Shown: positions 15,749 through 23,985 of the stretch, in pieces
Layout: each line of letters starts with the position of its first letter
How positions within the stretch are numbered: the first letter of the stretch is position 1
From: an uncultured Eubacteriales bacterium
GTDB lineage: Bacteria > Bacillota > Clostridia > Lachnospirales > Lachnospiraceae
DNA length: 24,408 bases
Assembly: GCA_900313765.1 (NCBI GenBank)
Contig: OMSN01000005.1
Coordinates: forward strand, 1 to 24,408
Direction: 5' to 3'
The notes under the pieces: generated by a model
What the model was told of the DNA's origin: nothing
The model's input: only the letters and a program-made list of their open reading frames with translations
Database searches by the model: none
Program-made: the position numbers and the translations under genes

Positions 15749-17029
15749 ATGAGTTTACTTACCAAGAGCGGTGGATTTCTTGGACCGATCGCAACTGTAC
15801 TGGGCTATGTGATGAGCGGAATCTTTGCGCTCCTTGTGGCTATAAATATTCCCAATATCGGTCTTGCAATCATACTGTTCACAATCGTCATCTATATGAT
15901 CATGCTTCCGCTGACATACAGACAGCAGAAGTTCTCAAGAATGACCCCGTTGATGAACCCGGAACTGAATGCGATCCGCGAGAAGTATAAAGGAAAGCAG
16001 GATCAGGCATCCATGCAGCGCATGAACGAGGAAACCCAGATGGTATATGCCAAGTATGGCGTTAACCCTGCAGGTTCCTGCGTACAGCTTGCGATCCAGA
16101 TGCTGATTCTGTTCCCGCTGTACCGCGTGATCATGAATATTCCGGCTTATGTATCACAGGTCAAGGATGTATTCACTGGACTTGCAGATCAGCTTCTCAA
16201 AACAGCAGGGGCACAGGAATACCTGACAGACATTGCCAAGTCTATCCAGGCAATGACCATCAGCAAGGAATTTACGCAGAATACCATCATTGATACTCTG
16301 TACAAGTTCCGTCCCGCCACCTGGGCAGGTCTTGCGGAGAAGTTCCCTGACCTGAGTGATCTGATCACAACAACACAGCAGAATATTGGCAAGATGAACA
16401 ATTTCCTCGGACTGGATATTGCGAATACACCGATGAATATCATCAAAGAGCATGCATCGGTATGGCTGGTGATCGCAGCGGTCCTTGTACCGGTTCTTGC
16501 TGCTCTTTCCCAGTGGATCTCCGTAAGGCTGTCCATGGCAGGAACCCAGCAGCCGGAAGGAACCGATCAGATGGCCAGCACCATGAAGACCATGAACAAT
16601 GTCATGCCTCTGATGTCCGCGTTCTTCTGCCTGACTCTCCCGGTTGGTATGGGCATCTACTGGATCATGTCCGCAGTCGTACGTACAGTCCAGCAGTACT
16701 TCATTAACAAGCGTCTTGACAAGCAGGATATGACAGAGCTTCTCAAGAAGAATATGGAGAAGAACAAGAAGAAGATGGAGAAAAAGGGCGGTGTCACAGG
16801 TGCCCAGATCTCTCAGAATGCGTCCATCAACGCGAAGAATATCGAGAATCAGAACCAGGCTCAGGTTCGCAGTTCAAACAGACTTGAGCGTGCGAAACAG
16901 CTCTCCAAAGAAGCAGCAAACGTGTCTGATGATGCTGCACAGAAGAGCAGGAACAATCTGCGTCCGGGATCTCTGGCTGAAAAAGCGAACATGGTATCTC
17001 AGTACAATGAGACGCATCGTAAGAAATAA
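15749..17029 (+). CDS. yidC: YidC/Oxa1-family membrane protein insertase
   Basis: A 426-residue insertase of the Gram-positive type. Five membrane segments are seen at about 15-31, 36-56, 112-130, 238-258 and 286-312, with the conserved IMLPLTYRQQKFSRM, NPELNAIREKYKGKQDQ and KYGVNPAGSCVQLAIQM blocks. No lipobox is seen, unlike Bacillus SpoIIIJ. The hydrophilic loop 131-237 between the third and fourth segments is long. By eye alignment with E. coli (IVRGIMYPLT) the groove arginine is Tyr49 here. The C-terminal 100 residues are Lys/Arg/Asn-rich and likely contact ribosomes. Start: ATG with GAGGGAAG upstream. jag follows after 36 bp. Confidence 0.95.
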   Translation: MSLLTKSGGFLGPIATVLGYVMSGIFALLVAINIPNIGLAIILFTIVIYMIMLPLTYRQQKFSRMTPLMNPELNAIREKYKGKQDQASMQRMNEETQMVYAKYGVNPAGSCVQLAIQMLILFPLYRVIMNIPAYVSQVKDVFTGLADQLLKTAGAQEYLTDIAKSIQAMTISKEFTQNTIIDTLYKFRPATWAGLAEKFPDLSDLITTTQQNIGKMNNFLGLDIANTPMNIIKEHASVWLVIAAVLVPVLAALSQWISVRLSMAGTQQPEGTDQMASTMKTMNNVMPLMSAFFCLTLPVGMGIYWIMSAVVRTVQQYFINKRLDKQDMTELLKKNMEKNKKKMEKKGGVTGAQISQNASINAKNIENQNQAQVRSSNRLERAKQLSKEAANVSDDAAQKSRNNLRPGSLAEKANMVSQYNETHRKK

Positions 17030-17065
17030 TGTTGGAACATTCATAACATAAAGAGGAATTAAAAA

Positions 17066-17710
17066 ATGAGTGAAACGATCAGGGTCAGCGGCAAAACGCT
17101 TGAGGATGCGATCACGAACGCAACCATCAGGCTTGGCGTGACCAGTGATAATATCGTGTATACGATCATCGAGCATGAATCAAAAGGTTTCCTCGGAATC
17201 GGCGCAAAGGATGCGGTCATTGAGGTTCGTGCCAAAGATGAAGCTGATTATGAAGCAGAGAGACTGAAGATCAAGGCAGAAGAAGATGCAGCCCGCGCAG
17301 CACAGGAAGCTGCCAGGAAAGCAGAGGAAGAAAAAGAAGCTGCTCTCAGGAAAGAAATGAAAGAAGAACAGCCGGTTCCGGAAACTTCTGAACAGGAAGA
17401 AGATCCTGCAGTGGAAGAAACTGTAGAAGAAACAGTTCCGGAAACGGAAGAAACTTCTGAAGAAACATACGAAGCAGCTCCCGGAAAAAGAGAGAGGGAG
17501 ATCAAACCTCTTGAGGATCCCAGTGAAGCAATTGCCAGAGCAGAAGGTTTCCTTCGCGATGTGTACCAGGCAATGGATATGGATGTTGACCTTGTCAGCA
17601 GCTATGACGGAGAAGTCCTGAATGTCCAGATGAATGGCGATGATATGGGCATTCTGATCGGTAAGAGAGGACAGACACTGGATTCTCTTCAGTATATCTG
17701 GAGCCGATGA
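17066..17710 (+). CDS. jag: Jag/KhpB (EloR) RNA-binding protein, N-terminal half of a split gene
   Basis: A 214-residue fragment. Seen: Jag-N domain (1-56, ending GFLGIGAKDAVIEV), a long Glu/Ala-rich acidic linker (about 57-150), and a KH domain that starts normally (DMGILIGKRGQTLDSLQY, GxxG at 199-202) but stops four residues later at IWSR. Full-length Jag continues with about 50 more residues to finish the KH fold before an R3H domain. Here that stretch is missing and the R3H part follows at once in another frame, so the gene looks broken by an internal deletion of roughly 140-150 nt that is not a multiple of three. Jag normally partners KhpA in RNA binding and cell-elongation control. The start has AGAGGAAT upstream, after yidC. 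Confidence 0.88.
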   Translation: MSETIRVSGKTLEDAITNATIRLGVTSDNIVYTIIEHESKGFLGIGAKDAVIEVRAKDEADYEAERLKIKAEEDAARAAQEAARKAEEEKEAALRKEMKEEQPVPETSEQEEDPAVEETVEETVPETEETSEETYEAAPGKREREIKPLEDPSEAIARAEGFLRDVYQAMDMDVDLVSSYDGEVLNVQMNGDDMGILIGKRGQTLDSLQYIWSR

Positions 17711-18033
17711 ATCCGTATGAGAGACGGATCATTCACTCCGCTCTTCAGGGCGATCCGTTTGTCACCACCTACAGCGAAGGCGAAGAGCCCAACCGCAAGG
17801 TAGTGGTTGCACTGAAAAAGGATGCGGATCTGGAAGCTCTGGACCGCAAGTATGGTGAGAAACGTTCCAGAGGCGGTTACCGTAATTCCAGAGGAAGAGG
17901 CGGCCGCAATGATCGCAGAGGATCGAGACGGCAGAACAGAGAATCATTCAATAATGAGGCAGATATGATCGAGCCGGTACAGATCCCGGAAACTTCAGCA
18001 GAGAATTTCGGGGATACCTCCTCTGAGGAATGA
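17707..18033 (+). CDS. Jag/KhpB C-terminal half: R3H domain plus RG-rich tail
   Basis: 108 residues that match the end of Jag: MNPYERRIIHSALQGD with the R-x3-H signature, then VTTYSEGEEPNRKVVVAL, followed by an Arg/Gly-rich tail (RGGYRNSRGRGGRNDRRG) and an acidic end. The sequence just before the ATG still encodes LEP in this frame, the residues that precede MNPYERR in intact Jag, which shows it was once continuous with the upstream ORF. By chance or selection the ATG overlaps the upstream TGA (ATGA) with GGAG three bases before, so it could be made by re-initiation as a separate R3H protein. Confidence 0.8.
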   Translation: MNPYERRIIHSALQGDPFVTTYSEGEEPNRKVVVALKKDADLEALDRKYGEKRSRGGYRNSRGRGGRNDRRGSRRQNRESFNNEADMIEPVQIPETSAENFGDTSSEE

Positions 18034-18055
18034 GATAAAGGAACGGCAGGATCTG

Positions 18056-18089
18056 CGGGAGGTTATCGGTAGATGGCCTCCCGTTTTTT
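18056..18089 (+). terminator. Intrinsic terminator after jag
   Basis: CGGGAGG (18056-18062) pairs with CCTCCCG (18077-18083) and is followed by TTTTTT. mnmE starts only 27 bp later and no promoter is evident in the gap, so some readthrough is likely. Confidence 0.82.
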
Positions 18090-18116
18090 CGCTCAGTTTG
18101 AAACAGGATATTGCCT

Positions 18117-19574
18117 ATGCGTGATAAGAGAGAAGATACAATCGCTGCAGTTGCAACTGCGATGAGTGCGTCCGGTATCGGGATCGTCCGGATCTCAGGA
18201 CCGGATGCCATGCGTGCTGCCGATCTGGTATACCGGTCCATGAAAGGGAAAACCAGACTCAGCCAGGTGCCCTCTCATACGATTCATTACGGAACAATCA
18301 TCGATACCAGCGGACAGGTGATCGACGAGGTTCTGGTGAGTGTGATGCGTGCCCCGAAGACCTATACGGCAGAAGACACCGTTGAGATCAACTGTCACGG
18401 CGGCGTGCTGGCCATGAGGCGTGTACTGGATGCAGTGATCGCCTGCAATGGACGAAAAACCGCACAGGAGGATCCGGAGGAAGAAGGGATCCGTATCCGT
18501 CTTGCCGAACCCGGAGAATTTACCAGAAGAGCATTTCTGAACGGACGTATCGATCTGTCCAGGGCGGAAGCAGTCATGGATCTGATCGAGGCGAAAAATG
18601 ACTATGCGCTGAAGAATTCCGTAAGCCAGGTAAGAGGATCTCTGTATCAGAAGATCACGACTCTGCGCTCTGAGATCCTGTATCAGATCGCCCATATAGA
18701 AGCATCTCTGGATGATCCCGAGAATCTGGACTTCTCTTCTCATATAGGGGAACTGGAAGAATCTGTTCATCAGTGGAAGAAAGAGATCCGGCATCTGATC
18801 GATACAGCGCAGGACGGCAGACTTGCATCGGAAGGGATCCGCACTGTCATTGTCGGAAAACCAAACGCCGGCAAGTCCTCTCTTCTGAATCTCATGCTGG
18901 GTGAGGAACGTGCGATCGTCACGGATATCGCAGGGACCACCAGAGATGTTCTGACAGAAACCGTCAATGTGCAGGGGATCACACTTCTGATCACAGACAC
19001 CGCAGGTATCCGGGAAACGGAAGACCAGGTAGAGAAGATCGGTGTGGAACGTGCTAAAAAAAGCGTCTCAGAAGCAGATCTTCTGTTGTGGATCGTAGAT
19101 TCGTCGGCACCTCTGGATGAAAATGACAGACAGATATGCACTCTTCTGGAGGGAAGACCCGCCATCATCCTGTTAAATAAATCCGATCTGGATCCGGTTG
19201 TGGAAGAAGCGGATATCCGAAAACTGGTTTCGGATACCCTGTTTCAGAAAAAGGACCTGCCCGTTCTTTCATTTTCCGCAACCAACCGTACAGGGTTCGA
19301 TGATCTGGTGGGAATGCTGAAAGATATGTTCTTTCATGGTAAACTGTCATGGAATGATGAAGTGGTCATCACAAACATGCGCCACTGCTCTCTTCTGCAA
19401 AGGTCGGAAGACAGTCTCGGAAAAGTGGCACAGAGTATTGAGAACGGGATGAGTGAAGACTTCTTCTCGATCGATCTGATGGACGCATATGAAGCACTTG
19501 GCGAGATCATCGGCGAAGAGATCGGAGATGACCTTGCAGATGAGATATTCAGCCGTTTCTGCATGGGCAAATAA
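18117..19574 (+). CDS. mnmE: tRNA modification GTPase MnmE
   Basis: A 485-residue GTPase that with MnmG installs the aminomethyl-type group on wobble uridine of certain tRNAs. Seen: N-terminal TIAAVATAMSASGIGIVRISG, folate-binding region, the LAEPGEFTRRAFLNGRIDLS block (129-148), G1 GKPNAGKS (247-254), GTTRD (273-277), DTAG (294-297), NKSD (354-357), and the C-terminal FCMGK (481-485), a slight variant of the usual C(I/L)GK with the catalytic Cys kept. An extra acidic segment at about 113-126 is absent from most homologues. Start: ATG at 18117 with AGGA upstream; the in-frame TTG at 18111 sits too close to that site. mnmG follows after 33 bp. Confidence 0.97.
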   Translation: MRDKREDTIAAVATAMSASGIGIVRISGPDAMRAADLVYRSMKGKTRLSQVPSHTIHYGTIIDTSGQVIDEVLVSVMRAPKTYTAEDTVEINCHGGVLAMRRVLDAVIACNGRKTAQEDPEEEGIRIRLAEPGEFTRRAFLNGRIDLSRAEAVMDLIEAKNDYALKNSVSQVRGSLYQKITTLRSEILYQIAHIEASLDDPENLDFSSHIGELEESVHQWKKEIRHLIDTAQDGRLASEGIRTVIVGKPNAGKSSLLNLMLGEERAIVTDIAGTTRDVLTETVNVQGITLLITDTAGIRETEDQVEKIGVERAKKSVSEADLLLWIVDSSAPLDENDRQICTLLEGRPAIILLNKSDLDPVVEEADIRKLVSDTLFQKKDLPVLSFSATNRTGFDDLVGMLKDMFFHGKLSWNDEVVITNMRHCSLLQRSEDSLGKVAQSIENGMSEDFFSIDLMDAYEALGEIIGEEIGDDLADEIFSRFCMGK

Positions 19575-19607
19575 GCCATGGACAGTACAGCAGACAGGTA
19601 ATATAGA

Positions 19608-21488
19608 ATGATAGAAGAACATGTAGATGTAGTGATCGTCGGTGCCGGACATGCCGGTTGTGAAGCAGCGCTGGCATGCGCAAGACTTGGTCTGGAGACG
19701 GTGGTATTTACCACCAGTGTCGAGGCTATTGCCATGATGCCATGCAATCCTCATATCGGAGGGAGTTCCAAGGGACATCTTGTAAGAGAGATCGATGCCC
19801 TTGGGGGAGAGATGGCAAAATGTATCGACCGCACTTTTCTTCAGAGTAAGATGCTGAACCGGTCAAAGGGACCGGCAGTCCATTCACTTCGCGCACAGGC
19901 TGATAAGGCTGCATACTCCTCTCTCATGCGTCAGACACTGGAAAACCAGCCGCACCTTCAGATCCGCCAGCAGGAAGTCTCAGAGATCATTACCGATGAA
20001 GAGAACCGGCTGACAGGAGTGAAAACCATCTCCGGAACCGTCTGGAACTGCAGAGCAGCGGTTCTGTGTACGGGAACCTATCTGAATGCCCGCTGTATCT
20101 ACGGAGACGTGTCGATCGCAACCGGTCCGAACGGCAGTCAGGCAGCAACATATCTGACAGAATCTCTGAAAAAACATGGCATAGAGATGTACCGGTTCAA
20201 GACGGGAACACCTGCACGTATGGATGGCAAGACCATCGACTATTCAAAAATGACACGGCAGGACGGTGATGTTCCGGTCATCCCATTTTCCTTCGAGACA
20301 GATCCGGCAAGTGTGCAGATCGAGCAGGTTCCGGTATACCTGACACATACCAATGAAGAGACTCATCGGATACTCAGGGAGAATCTGGACCGGTCCCCTC
20401 TTTTTTCCGGACAGATCAAGGGAACAGGACCCCGCTACTGCCCTTCCATCGAAGATAAGGTGGTTCGTTTTGCAGAAAAACTCTCTCATCAGGTGTTTGT
20501 GGAACCACAGGGCAGAGAGACCAATGAAATGTATATCGATGGAATGTCCAGCAGCATGCCGGAAGATGTGCAGGTGAGAATGTACCGTACAGTTCCCGGC
20601 CTGGAACATGCCCGCATCGTGAAGATGGCATATGCCATAGAATATGACTGCATCAACGCTCTCCAGCTGGATTCCACATTCCAGTTCAAGAAGATCCCAG
20701 GTCTGTTCTCAGCCGGACAGTTTAATGGAAGTTCCGGTTACGAGGAAGCTGCGGCGCAGGGCCTGTATGCAGGCGTTAACGCAGCCATGAAGATAATGGG
20801 CAAAGAGCCGCTCTTCATAGACCGGTCGGAAGGTTATATCGGTGTGCTGGTAGATGATCTTATCACGAAGGAAAATCACGAACCCTACCGCATGATGACA
20901 TCCCGTGCGGAATATCGGCTGCTCCTTCGTCAGGACAACGCACAGCTCAGGCTCCTTGAAAAGGGATACCGTGCCGGCCTGGTAAGCGAAGAGAGATATC
21001 AGAGATTTCTCAGGAAAAAAGAGCAGATACAGGATGAGATCGCAAGAGTCAAGAACATGCGGGTTGGAGCAGGTGCGGCAATACAGAAATGTCTCACAGA
21101 ACTCGGAAGTACTCCTCTTACAACATCAGCCACAATGGCAGAACTGATCCGCAGACCGGAACTGACCTATCAGGTCCTCTCTCCCATCGATCCGGACAGA
21201 CCTGATCTCCCATTTGATGTACAGGAAGAAATCAATATAGAGATCAAGTATGAAGGGTATATCACAAGACAGGAGAGACAGGTCGAACAATTCCGGAAGA
21301 TGGAAGAAAAAAAGATACCGGAAGATATCAATTATGATGACGTTCCAAGTCTGCGAAATGAGGCTCGTCAGAAACTGAAGGAAGTCAGACCGTCATCGAT
21401 CGGACAGGCATCCAGGGTGATGGGAGTCAATCCGGCAGATGTATCTGTCCTCATGGTATATCTGAAAACAAGAACCGAGAAACGATAA
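19608..21488 (+). CDS. mnmG: tRNA uridine 5-carboxymethylaminomethyl modification enzyme MnmG
   Basis: A 626-residue FAD-dependent partner of MnmE, close to the E. coli length. Seen: dinucleotide-binding GAGHAGCEAA (12-21), MMPCNPHIGGSSKGHLVREIDALGG, the QSKMLNRSKGPAVHSLRAQAD motif, GTPARMDGKTIDY, CPSIEDKVVRF, GLFSAGQFNGSSGYEEAAAQG and the C-terminal helical region with INIEIKYEGYI and SRVMGVNPADVSVL that contacts MnmE and tRNA. Start: ATG at 19608; its ribosome-binding site (ACAGGT, about 11 nt upstream) is weak. It forms an operon with mnmE. Confidence 0.98.
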   Translation: MIEEHVDVVIVGAGHAGCEAALACARLGLETVVFTTSVEAIAMMPCNPHIGGSSKGHLVREIDALGGEMAKCIDRTFLQSKMLNRSKGPAVHSLRAQADKAAYSSLMRQTLENQPHLQIRQQEVSEIITDEENRLTGVKTISGTVWNCRAAVLCTGTYLNARCIYGDVSIATGPNGSQAATYLTESLKKHGIEMYRFKTGTPARMDGKTIDYSKMTRQDGDVPVIPFSFETDPASVQIEQVPVYLTHTNEETHRILRENLDRSPLFSGQIKGTGPRYCPSIEDKVVRFAEKLSHQVFVEPQGRETNEMYIDGMSSSMPEDVQVRMYRTVPGLEHARIVKMAYAIEYDCINALQLDSTFQFKKIPGLFSAGQFNGSSGYEEAAAQGLYAGVNAAMKIMGKEPLFIDRSEGYIGVLVDDLITKENHEPYRMMTSRAEYRLLLRQDNAQLRLLEKGYRAGLVSEERYQRFLRKKEQIQDEIARVKNMRVGAGAAIQKCLTELGSTPLTTSATMAELIRRPELTYQVLSPIDPDRPDLPFDVQEEINIEIKYEGYITRQERQVEQFRKMEEKKIPEDINYDDVPSLRNEARQKLKEVRPSSIGQASRVMGVNPADVSVLMVYLKTRTEKR

Positions 21489-21528
21489 TAAAAACCATTC
21501 GTATAAAAAAACTAATGTGGAACTGACA

Positions 21529-21557
21529 CTGAAACATATCAGAAAATAAGATATAAT
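21529..21557 (+). promoter_or_regulatory. Possible promoter abutting the rsmG start
   Basis: CTGAAA (21529-21534), a 17-nt spacer and a perfect TATAAT (21552-21557) lie only 4 bp before the rsmG ATG. If used, transcription would begin at or just inside the start codon. It could also be chance in an AT-rich gap. Confidence 0.3.
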
Positions 21558-21561
21558 ATCG

Positions 21562-22302
21562 ATGAACATAGATATAAATAATTATAACATATCGACATTA
21601 GTCGATGGTTGTAAACAGCTCAATATTGAGCTTTCAGAAAAACAGATTAAACAGTTTATCTGCTATTACCAGATGCTGACAGAGAAGAATAAAGTCATGA
21701 ATCTGACTGCGATCACGCAGTGGGAAGAAGTTCTGACGAGGCATTTTCTTGACAGTCTTCTGATCTGCAGGGTGAGGGATCTGAATCAGGAAAAACCCGA
21801 GATACTGGACATGGGAACAGGTGCCGGATTCCCCGGAATTCCGCTGAAGATCGCCATTCCTTCTCTTCGTATCACCCTGGCGGATTCCCTCAATAAGAGG
21901 ATCCTGTTTCTCGAAGAAGTGATACAGGAACTGGGACTGAAAGGGATCAGTGCAGTACATGCGCGGGCTGAAGAACTGGGGCATAAAAAAGAATACCGTG
22001 AAAGGTATGATCTGGTAGTTTCCAGGGCAGTTGCGAACCTGTCTTCTCTGAGTGAATATTGCCTTCCTTTTGTAAAAACGGGAGGACAGTTTATTTCATA
22101 CAAATCGACAAATATCGATATTGAATACAAGGAATCCCTTAGGGCAATATCGCTGATGGGAGGAAAAAGTAAGGGCATCACTACTCTCCCGCTGCCGTGC
22201 ACAGATCTGGAAAGATCTTTTGTAATCATTGATAAAGTGGCAGCTACACCCAATAAATATCCGCGTAAACCGGGAACACCTTCGAAAGATCCGATCAGGT
22301 GA
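21562..22302 (+). CDS. rsmG: 16S rRNA (guanine-N7)-methyltransferase RsmG
   Basis: A 246-residue SAM-dependent methyltransferase that modifies G527 of 16S rRNA (E. coli numbering). Seen: KVMNLTAITQWEEVLTRHFLDSL, the SAM-binding motif DMGTGAGFPGIPLKI (83-97), DSLNKRILFLEEV, and the SRAVANLSSLSEYCLPFVKTGG block. The N-terminus is about 15 residues longer than I expect from Bacillus. Start: the ATG at 21562 has no recognisable Shine-Dalgarno; no better in-frame start is seen before the first conserved helix. It is the third of the mnmE-mnmG-rsmG series, and its transcript ends in a strong terminator. Confidence 0.96.
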   Translation: MNIDINNYNISTLVDGCKQLNIELSEKQIKQFICYYQMLTEKNKVMNLTAITQWEEVLTRHFLDSLLICRVRDLNQEKPEILDMGTGAGFPGIPLKIAIPSLRITLADSLNKRILFLEEVIQELGLKGISAVHARAEELGHKKEYRERYDLVVSRAVANLSSLSEYCLPFVKTGGQFISYKSTNIDIEYKESLRAISLMGGKSKGITTLPLPCTDLERSFVIIDKVAATPNKYPRKPGTPSKDPIR

Positions 22303-22316
22303 TCATGTTATAAGAG

Positions 22317-22356
22317 AAAAAAGCATCGGGATCCAGTGGCATCCCGATGCTTTTTA
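22317..22356. terminator. Terminator shared by rsmG and the convergent hydrolase gene
   Basis: A perfect stem, AAGCATCGGGA (22321-22331) with TCCCGATGCTT (22342-22352), flanked by an A run before and a T run after, so it can act on both strands. Confidence 0.88.
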
Positions 22357-22377
22357 TATCTGCTTCCTTTATTGCAA

Positions 22378-23337
22378 TTACTTTTGCAGGACATTCTCGT
22401 ATGCTTCCATGAAAGCTGAGGAACGTTCCATATGAGGGATCAGACCGGCGGAAGCAATGCACTCAGACCGGATCTCCGGATCATACTTTTCATAAGTACT
22501 GACAATCGTATGAATATTGTCGACTTTTTCTCCATACAGGATAAACAGCTTATCTCCTATTTTCCGAAGTGCATTGACGAGATTTACACTCATCATATTT
22601 CCCTGTATGGATGCAAGCAGGAACTTACCTTTTCCTTCGTTAAAATGAGCTCCCTCGTAGAATGCATCTACATATCTTGACTTGGAACGGAATGGATTGT
22701 ACATATATTCTTCAGTAAAAGACAGATTAATATTCTCTCTCGACTGAAGCATATTATATACAGATGTACCGATGACAGGTAAAGAGATCAGCCTGGAAGC
22801 AATCTTTGCTTTTTGAGTCGGAGACTTCATAAGCCTCTGAATACTGTACGGATTCACAGCGATAATTCTTCCGATCAGACTCTCATCGACAGTTGCTGTC
22901 ATTATTGCAAAGGAAGAAGAATATCCGCTGGCAATAACTGTACACTTCTTCCGGACAACTTCCTTAATAAATGATGTCAGAAACAGAACATAAAAATAAT
23001 TGGTATACGAGATCCTGTTCTTTGAAGATCTTCCACATCCGGGCAGATCAACAGTATATACCGTATGATTTTTACTGAGATCATCGATCACTTCATTCCA
23101 TTCATAGGAACTGAAAGCAGGATGAAGATGATGAAGAAGAACTACAGGAGTTCCTTCACCGTACTTGTGATAGAAAACATCTCCATATTTCCAGCGCATG
23201 TACTTCCCTCCGCCCGGCTTCAACATATTTTTGCCTGAGGCCATGGAAGTAATAAAACTGTTGGAGAAATGCATAATGCCTAGAGCAAAAGCATCCAGCT
23301 TAACAAGAGTCTTCATATGCTCAATCAGACGACCCAT
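22378..23337 (-). CDS. Alpha/beta-hydrolase fold protein
   Basis: A 319-residue protein with an alpha/beta-hydrolase core from about residue 50: VVLLHHLHPAFSSYEWNEVID (oxyanion-hole HH at 69-70), YTVDLPGCGRSS (95-105), the nucleophile elbow ASGYSSSFAIM with S140, probable acid D273 in LYGEKVDN, and His H302 in GLIPHMERSS. The elbow reads GYSSS rather than GxSxG, so the last small Gly is replaced by Ser. No signal peptide is clear, though residues 10-33 are fairly hydrophobic. Substrate unknown. Start: the ATG at 23335-23337 has GGAGG at 7-nt spacing; an in-frame extension upstream has none. It is transcribed against the expected fork direction, between rsmG and the parS region. Confidence 0.85.
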   Translation of the reverse strand: MGRLIEHMKTLVKLDAFALGIMHFSNSFITSMASGKNMLKPGGGKYMRWKYGDVFYHKYGEGTPVVLLHHLHPAFSSYEWNEVIDDLSKNHTVYTVDLPGCGRSSKNRISYTNYFYVLFLTSFIKEVVRKKCTVIASGYSSSFAIMTATVDESLIGRIIAVNPYSIQRLMKSPTQKAKIASRLISLPVIGTSVYNMLQSRENINLSFTEEYMYNPFRSKSRYVDAFYEGAHFNEGKGKFLLASIQGNMMSVNLVNALRKIGDKLFILYGEKVDNIHTIVSTYEKYDPEIRSECIASAGLIPHMERSSAFMEAYENVLQK

Positions 23338-23377
23338 AAAGAAACCTCCATTAAAAAACAAACCTGTTGTCCTGGTT

Positions 23378-23404
23378 ATTATACAGCAAATATGGGAGTG
23401 TCAC
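23378..23404 (-). promoter_or_regulatory. Candidate promoter of the alpha/beta-hydrolase gene
   Basis: On minus, a perfect TATAAT (23378-23383) about 40 bp before the ATG, with GTGACA (23399-23404) upstream at a short 15-nt spacing. The first parS palindrome lies 40 bp further upstream. Confidence 0.5.
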
Positions 23405-23444
23405 CACAGACAATTTTCAGTCAATGTCGTCCACTATGACACCG

Positions 23445-23460
23445 TGTTTCACGTGAAACA
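23445..23460. other. parS site 1
   Basis: TGTTTCACGTGAAACA, a perfect 16-bp palindrome equal to the parS consensus bound by ParB/Spo0J in Firmicutes. ParB spreads from such sites and loads SMC. Confidence 0.95.
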
Positions 23461-23760
23461 ATTTCTCTCTTATGAATGACTTAAGTGTATTCCTGCCAGG
23501 AAACCACATCTATTGGACAGAAAGAATAACATATAAAATACTTTGTTTCTTGTGACTCAGAAAATAAGTTCTCTGCAAATGAGAGCTATAAATCTAATGA
23601 AAAGGAAACCTATATATCCTGAGTGTTGAAGATAAACAGTTGTGATCGAGAAACAATATATAGAACTACATGAGAAATGAACGTTACAGTAATATAGACA
23701 CTCGCATTACAAATATCATAAAGAGTCAAATATATAACCTACACATCAATTATAAAGAAA

Positions 23761-23776
23761 TGTTTCACGTGAAACA
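23761..23776. other. parS site 2
   Basis: A second exact TGTTTCACGTGAAACA, 316 bp (start to start) from site 1. Confidence 0.95.
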
Positions 23777-23913
23777 TTACATCAGCAATTCCATATAACT
23801 ATTCTCAAGACTATTACAGAATTAAAGATTACAGGAGAGATCAGTAAAAAAGGATTATTTCTATATAAGAATATACTTGCAAGACGAAAATTGCAAAAAA
23901 ATGTCCCCAGAAT

Positions 23914-23929
23914 TGTTTCACGTGAAACA
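23914..23929. other. parS site 3
   Basis: A third exact TGTTTCACGTGAAACA, 153 bp from site 2 and about 50 bp upstream of the parA -10, close enough for ParB to affect parA transcription. Confidence 0.95.
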
Positions 23930-23976
23930 AAAAAAGGAAAATAAGAATGATTTCACTTTTTTCGGGTTCTAAGCTG

Positions 23977-23985
23977 TGGTATAGT
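23977..23985 (+). promoter_or_regulatory. Extended -10 promoter of parA
   Basis: TGG-TATAGT about 30 bp before the parA ATG; the -35 position is only a T run. AAGGAG at 24001-24006 is the ribosome-binding site. Confidence 0.55.

Noticed and set aside
23198..23479. Plus-strand ORF of 93 aa spanning parS site 1
   Set aside because: Partly antisense to the hydrolase and partly non-coding; no ribosome-binding site, and parS explains its end.
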